A stretch of 64,000 nucleotides of DNA from Carnobacterium sp. CP1 (GCF_001483965.1 NZ_CP010796.1:806001-870000); one strand, 5' to 3'; shown: positions 45,686 through 55,166, counted from the stretch's first letter. Made by a program: numbers and translations. Notes: a model not told the origin generated them from the sequence alone.

Positions 45686-47434
45686 TCATTCCTCCCTTTC
45701 ACGATACGGTACAGTGCACGAAACCGCGGTTCCTTGAGTTGATGTTTCAAACTGCAGCTTTCCGCTCTCTCCAAATAAACTGATCAATCGCTTATTTAAA
45801 TTTTCAAGCGCTGATCCTGTTCCTTTTTCAGACAAAACAACTTCTTTGCCTAGTTTTATTAACCGTTCAGTTTCTATTCCTAATCCATTATCTTTCACGC
45901 TGACTTGTATGCCTTGTTCGTGCTTAGTAACATCGACCCAAATTTGGTTGTCGATTTTGCGGCTTCCAAAAGCATGTTTAAACGCATTTTCTACCAATAT
46001 TTGAACCAAAAAAGGCGGCACTAAAACTTCTGACAACCCGTCTTCCACTTCTATGTTTACCTGATAGCGGTCTGGAAATCGGGCTTGTTCTAAAGATAAA
46101 TAAGCTTTTACTTGCTCTAGTTCTTTTGACAATGGAATCAAGTTGGTTCTCGCTCCTTGTAAATTAGACCGAAAAAAGTGGCTTAACTGAATCAATAGAC
46201 TGCGGGCTTTTTCACTATCGACTCGAATCAAAGCTGAAACAGTATTGATCGCATTGAAAAAGAAATGCGGATTCACTTGAGCTTGCAGGGACTTGATTTC
46301 AGCGTCTTGCAATAGTTTTCCTTGCAACTCCATTTCGCCTAATTCAATTTGGCTGGAGAAGATATTGCCCAAGCCTTCTGCTAATTGGCGTTCGACAAAA
46401 GTTAATTTCGTCGCATCTGTAAAATACATCTTCAAGATGCCGACCGTCGCACCTTTCGATCTCAATGGAATAACGATTGCTGCTTCAAGTGGGCAGCCTG
46501 GGAAGTCGCAGCCGATTTCATCGTGCGAATGAGCTTCTTTGATTTTTCCGCTCTTCAATACTTCTTTTGATAAATTGGTCAAAATTCCATTAGAAGGTAT
46601 ATGGTGATCGCTGGCTGCACCGACATGCGCCAAAATTCTTTCTTGATTGGTTATGCTGACAGCAGATACTTTAATGAACCGCATGATAATTTTTGCTGCT
46701 TCTGTACACGATCGTTCATGCATTCCTGCTCGAAAATAAGGCAGTGTTTCATTGGCCAGCTGCAAAACATCATGAGTCTGCACTGCTTTTGTTTGTTCTT
46801 CATGCCGCAAAGTCGAATCAATGATCGACAAAAAGATAGCGGTTCCCAAACTATTGATCAAAATCATCGGAAAGGCAATAAATCCGACTAATGTTAGCGA
46901 CGCCAAGAAATGCCCGCCAAAAATCAAGATACACAGCATTTGAATGCTTTCCATCACTGCACCAACGATCATGCCCTCTTTTACTTTCGGGTAGCTGTTT
47001 TTGCGCATGGATCTGGCCCCATAAATTCCAGAAAACAAGCCGATCAAAATGGATGAGATCACATAAATAAACGCCGCTTCGCCTCCTTGAAAATAACGAA
47101 CGATTCCAGAGATAACTCCGACACTGAGTCCAACGACCGGCCCTCCGATAAAGCCAGATACTCCAATTGTCAAAGCACGCGTATTTGCCAAAGATGCATC
47201 TGCAGATAGCGTAATGAGCAATTGATCTGACACAACTTGATCACGACTGATCGCAACACCGGTAAAATTCGAAATAATAGCAAAAATACTGAATACAATA
47301 ATCAATTGAACTTTCGTTGAGAACAATTGTCGCTTGGTTAAAATCGTTTTAAAATGTTGGACGTTCATTAAAATGTACGCCACCAGAATGATCAAACCCA
47401 CTCGTTCAAGCATTAAGATAAACAAATTCAACAT
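45686..47434 (-). CDS. LytS family sensor histidine kinase
   Basis: 582 residues: 5TM-Lyt membrane sensor domain (about 1-195, with SGFIGGPVVGLSVGVISGIVR), GAF domain (about 225-355) and His_kinase region with LQAQVNPHFFFNAINT and the ATPase box (VKDNGLGIE, GTGSALENLNKRL). Senses cell-wall or pyruvate-type signals in its relatives. GGAGG precedes the ATG at 47434. First gene of a two-gene operon; a lrgAB pair is not in the window. Confidence 0.93.
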   Translation of the reverse strand: MLNLFILMLERVGLIILVAYILMNVQHFKTILTKRQLFSTKVQLIIVFSIFAIISNFTGVAISRDQVVSDQLLITLSADASLANTRALTIGVSGFIGGPVVGLSVGVISGIVRYFQGGEAAFIYVISSILIGLFSGIYGARSMRKNSYPKVKEGMIVGAVMESIQMLCILIFGGHFLASLTLVGFIAFPMILINSLGTAIFLSIIDSTLRHEEQTKAVQTHDVLQLANETLPYFRAGMHERSCTEAAKIIMRFIKVSAVSITNQERILAHVGAASDHHIPSNGILTNLSKEVLKSGKIKEAHSHDEIGCDFPGCPLEAAIVIPLRSKGATVGILKMYFTDATKLTFVERQLAEGLGNIFSSQIELGEMELQGKLLQDAEIKSLQAQVNPHFFFNAINTVSALIRVDSEKARSLLIQLSHFFRSNLQGARTNLIPLSKELEQVKAYLSLEQARFPDRYQVNIEVEDGLSEVLVPPFLVQILVENAFKHAFGSRKIDNQIWVDVTKHEQGIQVSVKDNGLGIETERLIKLGKEVVLSEKGTGSALENLNKRLISLFGESGKLQFETSTQGTAVSCTVPYREREE

Positions 47435-47555
47435 GTCTGTAACCTCCATTACTGATACCTCTAGTTTACATCAAAACATGCCAAAAACTAATGGTTTTAA
47501 ACACAAAAATAAGCTCTTTTACCGTTTAACGTAAAAGAACTTATTTCATTTCATT

Positions 47556-47700
47556 TTATTCTTCTGCCAAATATGCCGTTCTAAAGTTGAAGTAATCGCC
47601 ATACAGGTGATATTCGATGCCTTTTAATTCAGGATTGATCAAATAATTCGATGCTCCTTGGTATAAAGGTACTTGAGCAGCATCAAGAGTGCTCAAAAGG
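47556..47700 (-). pseudogene. 3' remnant of an oligopeptide-binding protein (OppA-like) gene
   Basis: Read on the minus strand, 47556-47700 encodes STLDAAQVPLYQGASNYL followed by INPELKGIEYHLYGDY and NFRTAYLAEE, then a stop. This is the C-terminal tail of an OppA-type peptide-binding lipoprotein. The rest is missing: coding similarity ends where the 52-bp repeat array begins. No start or ribosome site is present. The family call rests on my recognition of the tail and is not certain. Confidence 0.7.
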
Positions 47701-47866
47701 TTTTTGCATACCTTATCAACATAAATTTAAACTCTTTAAGGTACGTAAAAGGTGTTTGCGTGACTTAAGAACAGAAATTTAATCTCTTTAAGGCACTCAA
47801 AAGGAATTTGCGTGCCCTAAGGACAAAGGTTTAATCTCCTTAAGGTACTCAAAAAAACAAAATAAC
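47691..47866. repeat. 52-bp tandem hairpin repeat, array A
   Basis: Units at 47729-47780 and 47781-47832 are exactly 52 bp, preceded by a partial unit (47691-47728) and followed by a truncated one (47833-47866). Each begins AAACTCTTTAAGGTACTC or a variant, then CAAAAGG, then TTTGCGTACC or a variant. Within a unit GGTAC or GGCAC faces GTACC or GTGCC to form a short hairpin. The same unit occurs at 56924-57104. Confidence 0.85.
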
Positions 47867-47922
47867 TTTTAATACAAACAAACGAACAAAAAGAAAGAAC
47901 TCACCTGCAAATTCTTAAACCT

Positions 47923-47972
47923 AAAAACCCCGTAAGCCAAATTTAAAAGATACATTCGGCTTACGGGGTTCA
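47923..47972 (-). terminator. Terminator of bceAB
   Basis: AACCCCGTAAGCC (47926-47938) and GGCTTACGGGGTT (47958-47970), 13 bp perfect, followed by TTT on the minus strand. Confidence 0.9.
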
Positions 47973-48021
47973 GAGTAGGTTATATCGCTAAATGACTGCC
48001 TAGTAAGCAACATTGAGCTTT

Positions 48022-50022
48022 TTATTTAACAATATTGTAGTAAATTTTTGAAGTGATACGGTAAATCAACCAATAGATCAAACTAAATGCTGCTATCACA
48101 CCAATGATCGACAAGATCAAAAGCTTTTGATTGGTGATTCCAAAGACAACCAGCATTTTTTGAATGATTGGGTAAGCAAAAGCGATATGGATAACCGCAA
48201 TGATGATTGGCAAGAAAAACATCCAAACAATTTGCAGACGAGTGGAATCTTTGATCATCTTTTGATCTAACCCAACTTTTTGCATGATTTGGAATTTTTC
48301 ACGGTCGTCATACCCTTCGGAAACCTGTTTGAAATACGTGATCAAAACAGTCCCAATGGTAAACAACAGCCCCAAGAAGACCCCAAGGAATAGGAATCCG
48401 CCGTTCATACCATACCATTCATCCCGATTCATTTCTTTGGATTCATAACTCATTGAAGGTGTGTCGTTAAATACTGCTTTTAAATCAGCAGCATAAGCCG
48501 CTTTCTCTGCCGGACTGCCTGTCGTGTCCCAATTGATCGTTCCAGAAAGACCCGCTATAAAAGTATCGGGGTTTTGCTGCATATAATTTTGAGTCACCTT
48601 TTCAATTTCTGAAATACTTGGCAAGACCAGTACCAAAATCTCTAACAACTCACCTTGACTTTCGATATCTCCTGGAACAACTGCCATTTTCTGCAGCTGA
48701 TACGTTTGTTCTCCTAACGAAAGTGTTTGTCCCTTCAAAGTATCTTTTGAATGATAATACAACGCTTCATTCTCTCCTAGTTCCATCGTTTCATCCGTCC
48801 ATTGATTGTAATCTTCCAATGGAAGGATAATGACAGATACTATAGAAGTAAAGTCAGTGAGTGAGGTACTCTCTGGTATCACAAATTTATTCTTTTCAAG
48901 CATTCCAAGGAGTGTTTGGTATCTGTAGCTTTCCAGCTGATCAATTTTTAAATCAGCGGCTGCAGTCTGCTCATCAATGGTTGTTTTGATCTGTTCCATC
49001 TCAGGCAGCTGACTATTTCCTGCCGATTCTTCTTGTTCTCCGCCATAGATCGTTACCGCATTCTCAAATGGGAAACGGTTATCCAAAGTCTCTTCTGTAC
49101 CGACAAACATCGCAACAGTTGTCGATAAAGCCACAATAACCATGGTAGCCAGAATACAAATATTGGCTAAACCCACCGCATTTTGTTTCATGCGGTACAG
49201 CATTCCTGAGATGGAAATAAACGGACCAGGACGGTAATAGAATTTCTTGTTTTTCTTTAAAGCTTTAAGAATAAAAATCGATCCGGAAATAAAGAACAGA
49301 TAGGTACCGACGATCACTAGTAAAACCGCTATAAAGAAATACTGAAGTGCATCGATCGGATTATCGATCGACAAGGAGATCCAATAACCGCCTGCCAGCA
49401 AACCGACTGAAAGGATGAACAAAACAATCGATCCTTTTGGTTCTTTTTCCCCTTCTTTACGGCCTTTTAATAATTTGATCGGATTAGAAAATGTTACTTG
49501 GCTGATATTGTAAAGCAGCCCGATCAAGAAAATGCCGATAAATAAAGCGGCCGTCAGCAAGACTTTGTCTAAAGAACCCGTATATTCCATCGGTTCAGGT
49601 AAATTCAACATGTAATTCAAGAACATGAAAAACAATTTCCCGAATACTTGCCCGGTGATCAACCCAGCTGTGATACTAAAGAAACTTGTCAATACCATTT
49701 CCAGCATCAGAACTTTCGCCACGTGTTTCTTCCCTAAGCCCAATATACCGTAAAGGCCGATTTCTTTTTTTCGGCGTTTGATCAGAAAGCTGTTGGTATA
49801 TAGAATAAAGATAAACGAAAACATTCCGACCACAACAGCCCCAAAGCCAAACAACATAGGCAATGTACTTGAACGGCCTTGGACAAATTCATTAGTCAAT
49901 AGTGAGACCATCAAAAAGAACATAGCCACTGTCATCGTAGAAGAAAGCACGTATGGCAAATACGTTTGCATGTTAGATCGAATATTCCGCACGGCTAATT
50001 TGGCGAAAAATTTAGTGTTCAT
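48022..50022 (-). CDS. BceB-type ABC transporter permease (antimicrobial peptide resistance/sensing)
   Basis: About 666 residues with ten membrane segments: FtsX-type blocks at both ends and a large outside domain between segments 7 and 8 (about 300-530), the hallmark of BceB proteins. It recognises peptide antibiotics such as bacitracin or lantibiotics and signals to the partner kinase. The longer GTG start (50031) is replaced by the ATG at 50022, eight bases after GAGG. It overlaps the end of the ATPase gene by 11 bases. Last gene of the module. Confidence 0.93.
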   Translation of the reverse strand: MNTKFFAKLAVRNIRSNMQTYLPYVLSSTMTVAMFFLMVSLLTNEFVQGRSSTLPMLFGFGAVVVGMFSFIFILYTNSFLIKRRKKEIGLYGILGLGKKHVAKVLMLEMVLTSFFSITAGLITGQVFGKLFFMFLNYMLNLPEPMEYTGSLDKVLLTAALFIGIFLIGLLYNISQVTFSNPIKLLKGRKEGEKEPKGSIVLFILSVGLLAGGYWISLSIDNPIDALQYFFIAVLLVIVGTYLFFISGSIFILKALKKNKKFYYRPGPFISISGMLYRMKQNAVGLANICILATMVIVALSTTVAMFVGTEETLDNRFPFENAVTIYGGEQEESAGNSQLPEMEQIKTTIDEQTAAADLKIDQLESYRYQTLLGMLEKNKFVIPESTSLTDFTSIVSVIILPLEDYNQWTDETMELGENEALYYHSKDTLKGQTLSLGEQTYQLQKMAVVPGDIESQGELLEILVLVLPSISEIEKVTQNYMQQNPDTFIAGLSGTINWDTTGSPAEKAAYAADLKAVFNDTPSMSYESKEMNRDEWYGMNGGFLFLGVFLGLLFTIGTVLITYFKQVSEGYDDREKFQIMQKVGLDQKMIKDSTRLQIVWMFFLPIIIAVIHIAFAYPIIQKMLVVFGITNQKLLILSIIGVIAAFSLIYWLIYRITSKIYYNIVK

Positions 50023-50782
50023 ACTGCTCACCTCGGCTAGATAAGACTCTCATGGATTGGGCAATATGATCCATAAATTCTTCCGCAGTTTGATCGCCTC
50101 GGTAAATTTCATGGTAAACAGCTCCATCTCGGATAAACAAGACTCGGTTCGAGTAGCTGGCTGCCCGCGCACTATGCGTGACCATCATGATCGTTTGTCC
50201 TGATTCGTTGATCCGTTCAAATGTTTCCAACAAATTTTGTGAAGCTCGTGAATCCAATGCTCCAGTCGGTTCATCTGCCAAAATGATTTTAGGGTTGGTG
50301 ATCAAGGCTCTGGAAACAGCTACCCGTTGTTTTTGTCCGCCTGAAACTTCATACGGATAATTATCCAAATAAGCTTCTATTCCTAAATTCTTAACGATTG
50401 GTTGGATGCGGCTTTCCATTTCAGCGACCGGTGTATTGGATAAAACCAGCGGCAATAAGATATTGTCGCGAATTGTAAAGTTATCCAATAAATTAAAATC
50501 TTGAAACACAAATCCCAATGTATTCCGGCGAAAAGCAGAGATTTCACGGTCTTTGATTTTAGACAACGGCTTGCCGTCTAAATAAACTTCTCCGCTGCTG
50601 GCGGTATCCAATGTTGAGAGGATATTCAGTAACGTTGTTTTCCCCGATCCTGATTCCCCCATGATAGAAACGAACTCCCCATTTTCAACTGAAAAATTAA
50701 CGTTTGTCAGTGCTTCTGTTTGTTGACTCGAAAAACGAGCGGTATAAACTTTTTTTACATTCTTAACTTCTAATAAAGGCAT
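50012..50782 (-). CDS. BceA-type ABC transporter ATP-binding protein
   Basis: 256 residues; Walker A GESGSGKTTLLN, Q-loop VFQDFN, signature VSGGQKQRVAVSRAL, Walker B IILADEPTGALDS, H-loop VTHSA. Drives the BceB permease. A BceR-type operator lies about 85 bases upstream of its start. GGAGGTAG precedes the ATG. Confidence 0.95.
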   Translation of the reverse strand: MPLLEVKNVKKVYTARFSSQQTEALTNVNFSVENGEFVSIMGESGSGKTTLLNILSTLDTASSGEVYLDGKPLSKIKDREISAFRRNTLGFVFQDFNLLDNFTIRDNILLPLVLSNTPVAEMESRIQPIVKNLGIEAYLDNYPYEVSGGQKQRVAVSRALITNPKIILADEPTGALDSRASQNLLETFERINESGQTIMMVTHSARAASYSNRVLFIRDGAVYHEIYRGDQTAEEFMDHIAQSMRVLSSRGEQYEH

Positions 50783-50848
50783 ATGCTACCTCCTCCTCTT
50801 CTACTCTTACATCTTATGATAAATAAGGATACCTTGCATTTACCTAGT

Positions 50849-50886
50849 CTTACAAAACAGAAAAACAACCTTACAGTTTTGTAAGG
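50849..50886 (-). promoter_or_regulatory. BceR-type operator upstream of bceAB
   Basis: CCTTACAGTTTTGTAAGG (50869-50886) is an 18-bp palindrome whose core, read on the minus strand, is TTACAAAACTGTAA, the T(n)ACA-N4-TGTAA pattern known for BceR-like regulators in Firmicutes. A second half site TTACAAAAC lies at 50850-50858. A weak promoter with -10 TATCAT (minus strand) follows, fitting activation by the response regulator. It doubles as a hairpin with a T-run behind the kinase gene. Confidence 0.75.
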
Positions 50887-50906
50887 CTGCTCATTTTTTA
50901 TCACAT

Positions 50907-51923
50907 TTAATCAAATAGCTCTAATTCTTTTCTAGCCAAGTTGATAAATACTTTTGTTCCTTCTCCCATCACGGATTCGATTGTCAGCTGATGTCCTAAA
51001 CGCTGAACAATTTTCTGGCTTAGAAAAAGACCTAGGCCTGTTGATTTTTCATGGAGTCGTCCATTCAGTCCAGAATAGCCTTTTTCAAAAATCCTCGGCA
51101 AATCTTCGGCGCGAATGCCCATGCCATTATCTTCAATGACCAATGTTTCTGGCTTCTCAGGATCTAAGTAAATTTTGATAGTGCCTCCGGTCGTATACTT
51201 CAGGCTGTTTGATAAAATCTGTTCCAGTAAAATTTGAAGCCATTTGCCATCAGTCAAAACAGAAGCTCGAGTATCTTCGTATTCTAATGAGATATGGTTA
51301 TAAATGAAGATAATCGAGTATTTTTTGATTGTTTTCTTAATAATGTCATCCAAATCAATTTCGATGAAATCCATATCTGTTCCACTCTCTTCAATTTTCA
51401 AATAATTCAAGGCCATATGCGTGTAATCTTCCAACCGCAGCAATTCTTGCTTCACTTGTTTCGTCAGCGGTTGTTTGGGCTGGCTTTGCATCAATAGGCT
51501 GATCGCTGCGATCGGTGTCTTGATCTGATGCAGCCAAAGGGTGAAATACTCCAGCTGTTCGCTGTTTTTTTCGCTGAACCGCTGCTCTGTTTCGCGTAAC
51601 TGCGCCACCAATGAAAGGATTTTTTCTTGATACAATTCATCTGCCGGATCCATGTTATTAGGCAAATGATTCTCCAAATCGATATTGTCTTTTTGGATAT
51701 TGTGCAATCCTTCGTATCTTTTTGCATAGCGGTAGAATTGCGCCAACAAATAAAGAAGAAATAAAAAGGCTGTCAGTTCAATCGTATAAAATAATAAATC
51801 TAATGGCAGCTGGCCTAACCAGTAAACGGCACTAAAAAAGAACAGCATGCCGCTATACAGAATAAATTGGGGGCGCATGGCTTTTAAAAAAGAGGTGATG
51901 AGCTGCTTATTTATCGATTTAAT
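50907..51923 (-). CDS. BceS-type sensor histidine kinase
   Basis: Intramembrane-sensing kinase: two membrane segments with almost no outside loop (FILYSGMLFFFSAVYWL and LLFYTIELTAFLFLLYLL), then DHp with His in LWLHQIKTPIAA and HATPase motifs (LEQILSNSLKYT, VIEDNGMGI, STGLGLFLSQ). The only ATG (51878) gives 323 residues but has no ribosome site and cuts off ITSFLKAMRP, the family N-terminus. An in-frame ATT at 51923-51921 sits six bases after GGAGAGG and overlaps the stop of the regulator gene, giving 338 residues. I therefore propose an ATT start; the ATG is the conservative choice. Confidence 0.85.
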   Translation of the reverse strand: MKSINKQLITSFLKAMRPQFILYSGMLFFFSAVYWLGQLPLDLLFYTIELTAFLFLLYLLAQFYRYAKRYEGLHNIQKDNIDLENHLPNNMDPADELYQEKILSLVAQLRETEQRFSEKNSEQLEYFTLWLHQIKTPIAAISLLMQSQPKQPLTKQVKQELLRLEDYTHMALNYLKIEESGTDMDFIEIDLDDIIKKTIKKYSIIFIYNHISLEYEDTRASVLTDGKWLQILLEQILSNSLKYTTGGTIKIYLDPEKPETLVIEDNGMGIRAEDLPRIFEKGYSGLNGRLHEKSTGLGLFLSQKIVQRLGHQLTIESVMGEGTKVFINLARKELELFD

Positions 51924-52608
51924 GAGAATCCTCTCCTTTATTCAAGCCGTAGCCCCACCCTTTTTTGGTCAAAATGAACTCTTTTAATCCGATGGCGGTC
52001 AGCTTTTTGCGTAACCGAGCGATATTAACAGCCAATGTATTGTCGTCGATGAAAGATTCATCTTCCCATAACTTGACCATGATGTCTTCTCTTGATACAT
52101 ACTCGCCTTTAGATAAAAATAACAATTCCATGATCTTCAGTTCATTACGGGTCAGTTCTATTTCTTGTTCTTGGTATTGGAGCTTTGATTCCCCTAATTT
52201 TAGAATCGCCTGATGATGCGTTAAAAAATTTTCCGCATCATTAAAATCGTAAGTTCTTCGCAAAAGCGCCTGCACTTTTGCAACAGCGACCGTCAAATCA
52301 AAAGGCTTGCTGATAAAGTCATCTGCTCCCATTTGGATGGCCATCACAATATCCATATTCTCGTTGCGCGAAGAAATGAAAATAATCGGAACTTGTGAAA
52401 ACTTGCGTATTTCCTGACACCAATAATACCCATTGAAATACGGCAGCTGAATGTCCATCAACACCAATTGAGGTGCTTCTGCTATGAACTCTTCAATGAT
52501 CGTATTAAAATCGGTCACTACTACTGCTTCATATTGCCACCGTTGCAGTTCATCGCGCAGCACATGAGCAATCGTCAAGTCATCCTCGACGATCATGATT
52601 TTAAACAT
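51919..52608 (-). CDS. BceR-type response regulator (OmpR family)
   Basis: 229 residues: receiver domain with Asp52 (LVLMDIQLP) and KPF lysine (ISKPFDL), and an OmpR-type winged helix (about 130-229, LTRNELKIMELLFLSKGEYVSREDI). Activates the bceAB operon through the palindrome at 50869-50886. AGGAGGG precedes the ATG at 52608, while the longer frame to 52635 lies over that site. First gene of the module. Confidence 0.94.
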   Translation of the reverse strand: MFKIMIVEDDLTIAHVLRDELQRWQYEAVVVTDFNTIIEEFIAEAPQLVLMDIQLPYFNGYYWCQEIRKFSQVPIIFISSRNENMDIVMAIQMGADDFISKPFDLTVAVAKVQALLRRTYDFNDAENFLTHHQAILKLGESKLQYQEQEIELTRNELKIMELLFLSKGEYVSREDIMVKLWEDESFIDDNTLAVNIARLRKKLTAIGLKEFILTKKGWGYGLNKGEDSH

Positions 52609-52651
52609 CGTATCCCTCCTAACTGTTTTCTCCATTCTATGCTGCTTATGC

Positions 52652-53593
52652 TTACCTTATGCTATCTCTTTCTATTTCCTTAACGGCTACTTGTTTCAAA
52701 TTCTTGTGATTCCCTAAATTGGATAGAATCAATACTGAAACGAGAACGATGATGATCCCCATGATTTCGTATAGACCAAATATTTGTTTGAACACAAAGA
52801 CCGAAAAGACAGCTGCTAGCAGCGGCTCTAAAGCAGTCATGATGCTGGCTAACGAGGCTTCAATGTAATTCAGACTTGCTAAATATGAAATAAAAGAAAA
52901 AGCCGTACCAAATAGAACAATCACAGCTAATAACAAGTAACTTTGTCCTGTCATTTTAAATCCTGGCTGCCAGAATGGATGAATAAATTGGAAGAGGATC
53001 CCGCCAATCAACATTCCCCACCCAACAATCATCGGCGGACCGTATTTTGTTAGCAGATTGCGAGGCTGCAAGGTATAGAATACTACTGCTATTGCTGATC
53101 CGATACCTAAAAGAAATCCAAGCGGTGACACAGACATTTGTGTAAAATTCCCACTTGTTACAATGAGCAGTACACCAAAAAAAGTCGTAAAAACTAAGAA
53201 TAATTCCTGTACTTTCAAGTGTTTCTCGCCTCTCAGCAGCATATAAAAATAAACAAAAAGAGGAGCTGTAAATTGTAAGATAGTAGCTACTGAGGCACTG
53301 CTTACTTCAATAGTTTTAAAGAACAAATATTGAACGCCTACCATACCAAAAATGGAAAATAACGCTAACTGTATTAAGTCTTTACTGTTGCGAATAATGG
53401 CAAAGATGTTGTCCTTTTTAACCATACTACTATAAAGCAAAATCAAAATCCCCGCTGACAATAATCGTGTGCTTACCAGCCACTCAGTTGATGCAGAGTA
53501 ACGATTAAAGAGCACTTGCGCAACGACGCCTGACAATCCCCACATACTCCCGCCAAAAGCAGCTAATAAAATTCCTTTTAATTTTGTATCCAT
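52652..53593 (-). CDS. EamA family (DMT superfamily) transporter
   Basis: 313 residues, ten membrane segments in two EamA repeats (GGSMWGLSGVVAQVLF and GTAFSFISYLASLNYIEASLASIMTALEPLLAAV). Family members export amino acids, metabolites or drugs; the substrate is unknown here. GGAGGG precedes the ATG. It ends 44 bases before the bceR start and could be followed by read-through into it. Confidence 0.88.
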   Translation of the reverse strand: MDTKLKGILLAAFGGSMWGLSGVVAQVLFNRYSASTEWLVSTRLLSAGILILLYSSMVKKDNIFAIIRNSKDLIQLALFSIFGMVGVQYLFFKTIEVSSASVATILQFTAPLFVYFYMLLRGEKHLKVQELFLVFTTFFGVLLIVTSGNFTQMSVSPLGFLLGIGSAIAVVFYTLQPRNLLTKYGPPMIVGWGMLIGGILFQFIHPFWQPGFKMTGQSYLLLAVIVLFGTAFSFISYLASLNYIEASLASIMTALEPLLAAVFSVFVFKQIFGLYEIMGIIIVLVSVLILSNLGNHKNLKQVAVKEIERDSIR

Positions 53594-53924
53594 TTTTATC
53601 CCTCCATTAATAGTGTTCTTAAAAATGCATCAATGGGTTTGCACTTAGTTGATTGAATAGTGCTATTGCCTGCACAACTTTTATAAAGAACTCTGTTCCA
53701 TCTTTTAAAAGATGGCTGTTTTCTGATTGCAACAAGGTATTCGCTCGAGAAACAACACACCTCGTTGCTCTAGTATACTATCAAACAGACAAAATATCTT
53801 TTCAAATTTTACTAAGCTGGAAATCCTATCCTCTTTCTCTACCAATGCCTTTTTTTTGAAGAAATACCTGAAAAAGACTACAATTAAATAAATAGGAGTA
53901 ATACACAGAAAGAGGGCACATAAT
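53594..53924. other. Divergent intergenic region between EamA transporter and M20 genes
   Basis: 331 bases. GCAACAAGGT (53731-53740) faces ACCTCGTTGC (53757-53766) in a ten-base stem with one mismatch, without a T-run. No T-box or other known leader motif was found. Promoters of both genes are expected here; none is clear. Confidence 0.3.
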
Positions 53925-55103
53925 ATGACCGAGACACCACTAGAACAAACCACAAAAATAGAACAGCAACTGATTGAGTTTCGCAGATTATTGCATTCAG
54001 AACCAGAATTAAGCGAGAACGAATTTAAAACGCAAGAAAAAATTATCGCTAAGTTGGAAGAATTTGGTATTCCGTATAAAAAAGTCGGAAAAACATCGAC
54101 GATTGCAACAATCAAAGGCAAAAGTCCTGGAAAAACCGTCGCTTTACGTGCAGATATCGATGCTTTGCCGATCAACGAGGACCTAGGCTTAGATTTTCAA
54201 TCTAAAAATCCTGGCGTTATGCACGCTTGTGGACATGACGCTCATACAACGATGGCCATGGGCGCTGCAAAAATATTAAATGAATCAAAAGAAAGCTTCG
54301 ACGGAGAAGTCCGTATTTTCTTTCAAGAAGCGGAAGAAACATTTGAAGGAGCGAAAAAAATTGTCGCTGATGGAGGAATGGATGGCGTGGATGCGGTATT
54401 CGGCATGCACAATTACAATACTATTCCGACAGGATCTTTTTATTCTGGAGCCGGCGATTTGTTTTCTGGTTGCGATACGCTTTACGTAACGTTTACTGGA
54501 AAATCCGGCCACGGCGGAACTCCTCAACTAGGGAAAGACTCTTTCACTCCGGCTGCTCAATTTGCACTTGATTTGCAGCAAATCATTGCTAAAAATATTG
54601 ATTCCCGCGATCCGGTTGTTTTAAATATTGGACGTTTTGCAAGTGGAACAAAAGCCAATATCGTTCCGAAAGAATCGACGATGGATATTTCTATGCGCTA
54701 CTTTGATGAAGATAGCCGCGATATTGGGCATGAAGCCATCAAACGTCACGCTCAAGCTTTTGCGGACATGTATGAAATCACTGTCGATGTAACCATTGAG
54801 CCAAGTACTCCTCCAACTAAAAATGATGCAGCTCTAGCAAAAATAGCGACTAGTGCCGGCATGAAAATATTCGGTTCAGATAAAATTTCCGAATTTCCAA
54901 GAGCAATGAATTCCGAAGACTTTTCTTACTATCTGCAAGAAGCTCCTGGTGTTTATGGCATTATCGGAATCTACAATGAGAAAAAAGGCACCACTCATGC
55001 CCCTCATGATGACCACTATGAACTGGACGAAGATATTTTAAAACTAGGTGCCGCATGGCATGTTGAATTTGCCTTAGAGTTTTTAGGGACAGCCGACAAC
55101 TAA
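53925..55103 (+). CDS. M20 family amidohydrolase (N-acyl-amino-acid/hippurate hydrolase-like)
   Basis: 392 residues of the M20D branch: metal-binding HACGHDAHT, FQEAEETFEGA, MHNYNTIPTGSF and a dimerisation insert (SGHGGTPQLG). Relatives cleave N-acyl amino acids, hippurate or amide conjugates of auxin type, in the cytosol with zinc or manganese. Which substrate applies is open. GAGGG precedes the ATG. It is monocistronic and closed by a strong terminator shared with cstA. Confidence 0.9.
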   Translation: MTETPLEQTTKIEQQLIEFRRLLHSEPELSENEFKTQEKIIAKLEEFGIPYKKVGKTSTIATIKGKSPGKTVALRADIDALPINEDLGLDFQSKNPGVMHACGHDAHTTMAMGAAKILNESKESFDGEVRIFFQEAEETFEGAKKIVADGGMDGVDAVFGMHNYNTIPTGSFYSGAGDLFSGCDTLYVTFTGKSGHGGTPQLGKDSFTPAAQFALDLQQIIAKNIDSRDPVVLNIGRFASGTKANIVPKESTMDISMRYFDEDSRDIGHEAIKRHAQAFADMYEITVDVTIEPSTPPTKNDAALAKIATSAGMKIFGSDKISEFPRAMNSEDFSYYLQEAPGVYGIIGIYNEKKGTTHAPHDDHYELDEDILKLGAAWHVEFALEFLGTADN

Positions 55104-55107
55104 AATC

Positions 55108-55152
55108 AAAAGAAGCTTATACCGATAAAAATTCGGTATAAGCTTCTTTTTT
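55108..55152. terminator. Bidirectional terminator between M20 gene and cstA
   Basis: AAAAGAAGCTTATACCGA (55108-55125) and its complement (55133-55150) form a perfect 18-bp stem, with T-runs. Confidence 0.93.
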
Positions 55153-55166
55153 GTCTTTTTTTACTA

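Noticed and set aside
47691-47866. Possible CRISPR array
   Set aside because: Units are contiguous 52-bp tandem repeats with gradual variation and no unique spacers, and no cas genes are near.
53731-53766. T-box or riboswitch before the M20 gene
   Set aside because: There is a ten-base stem but no T-box sequence, no antiterminator and no known ligand motif.
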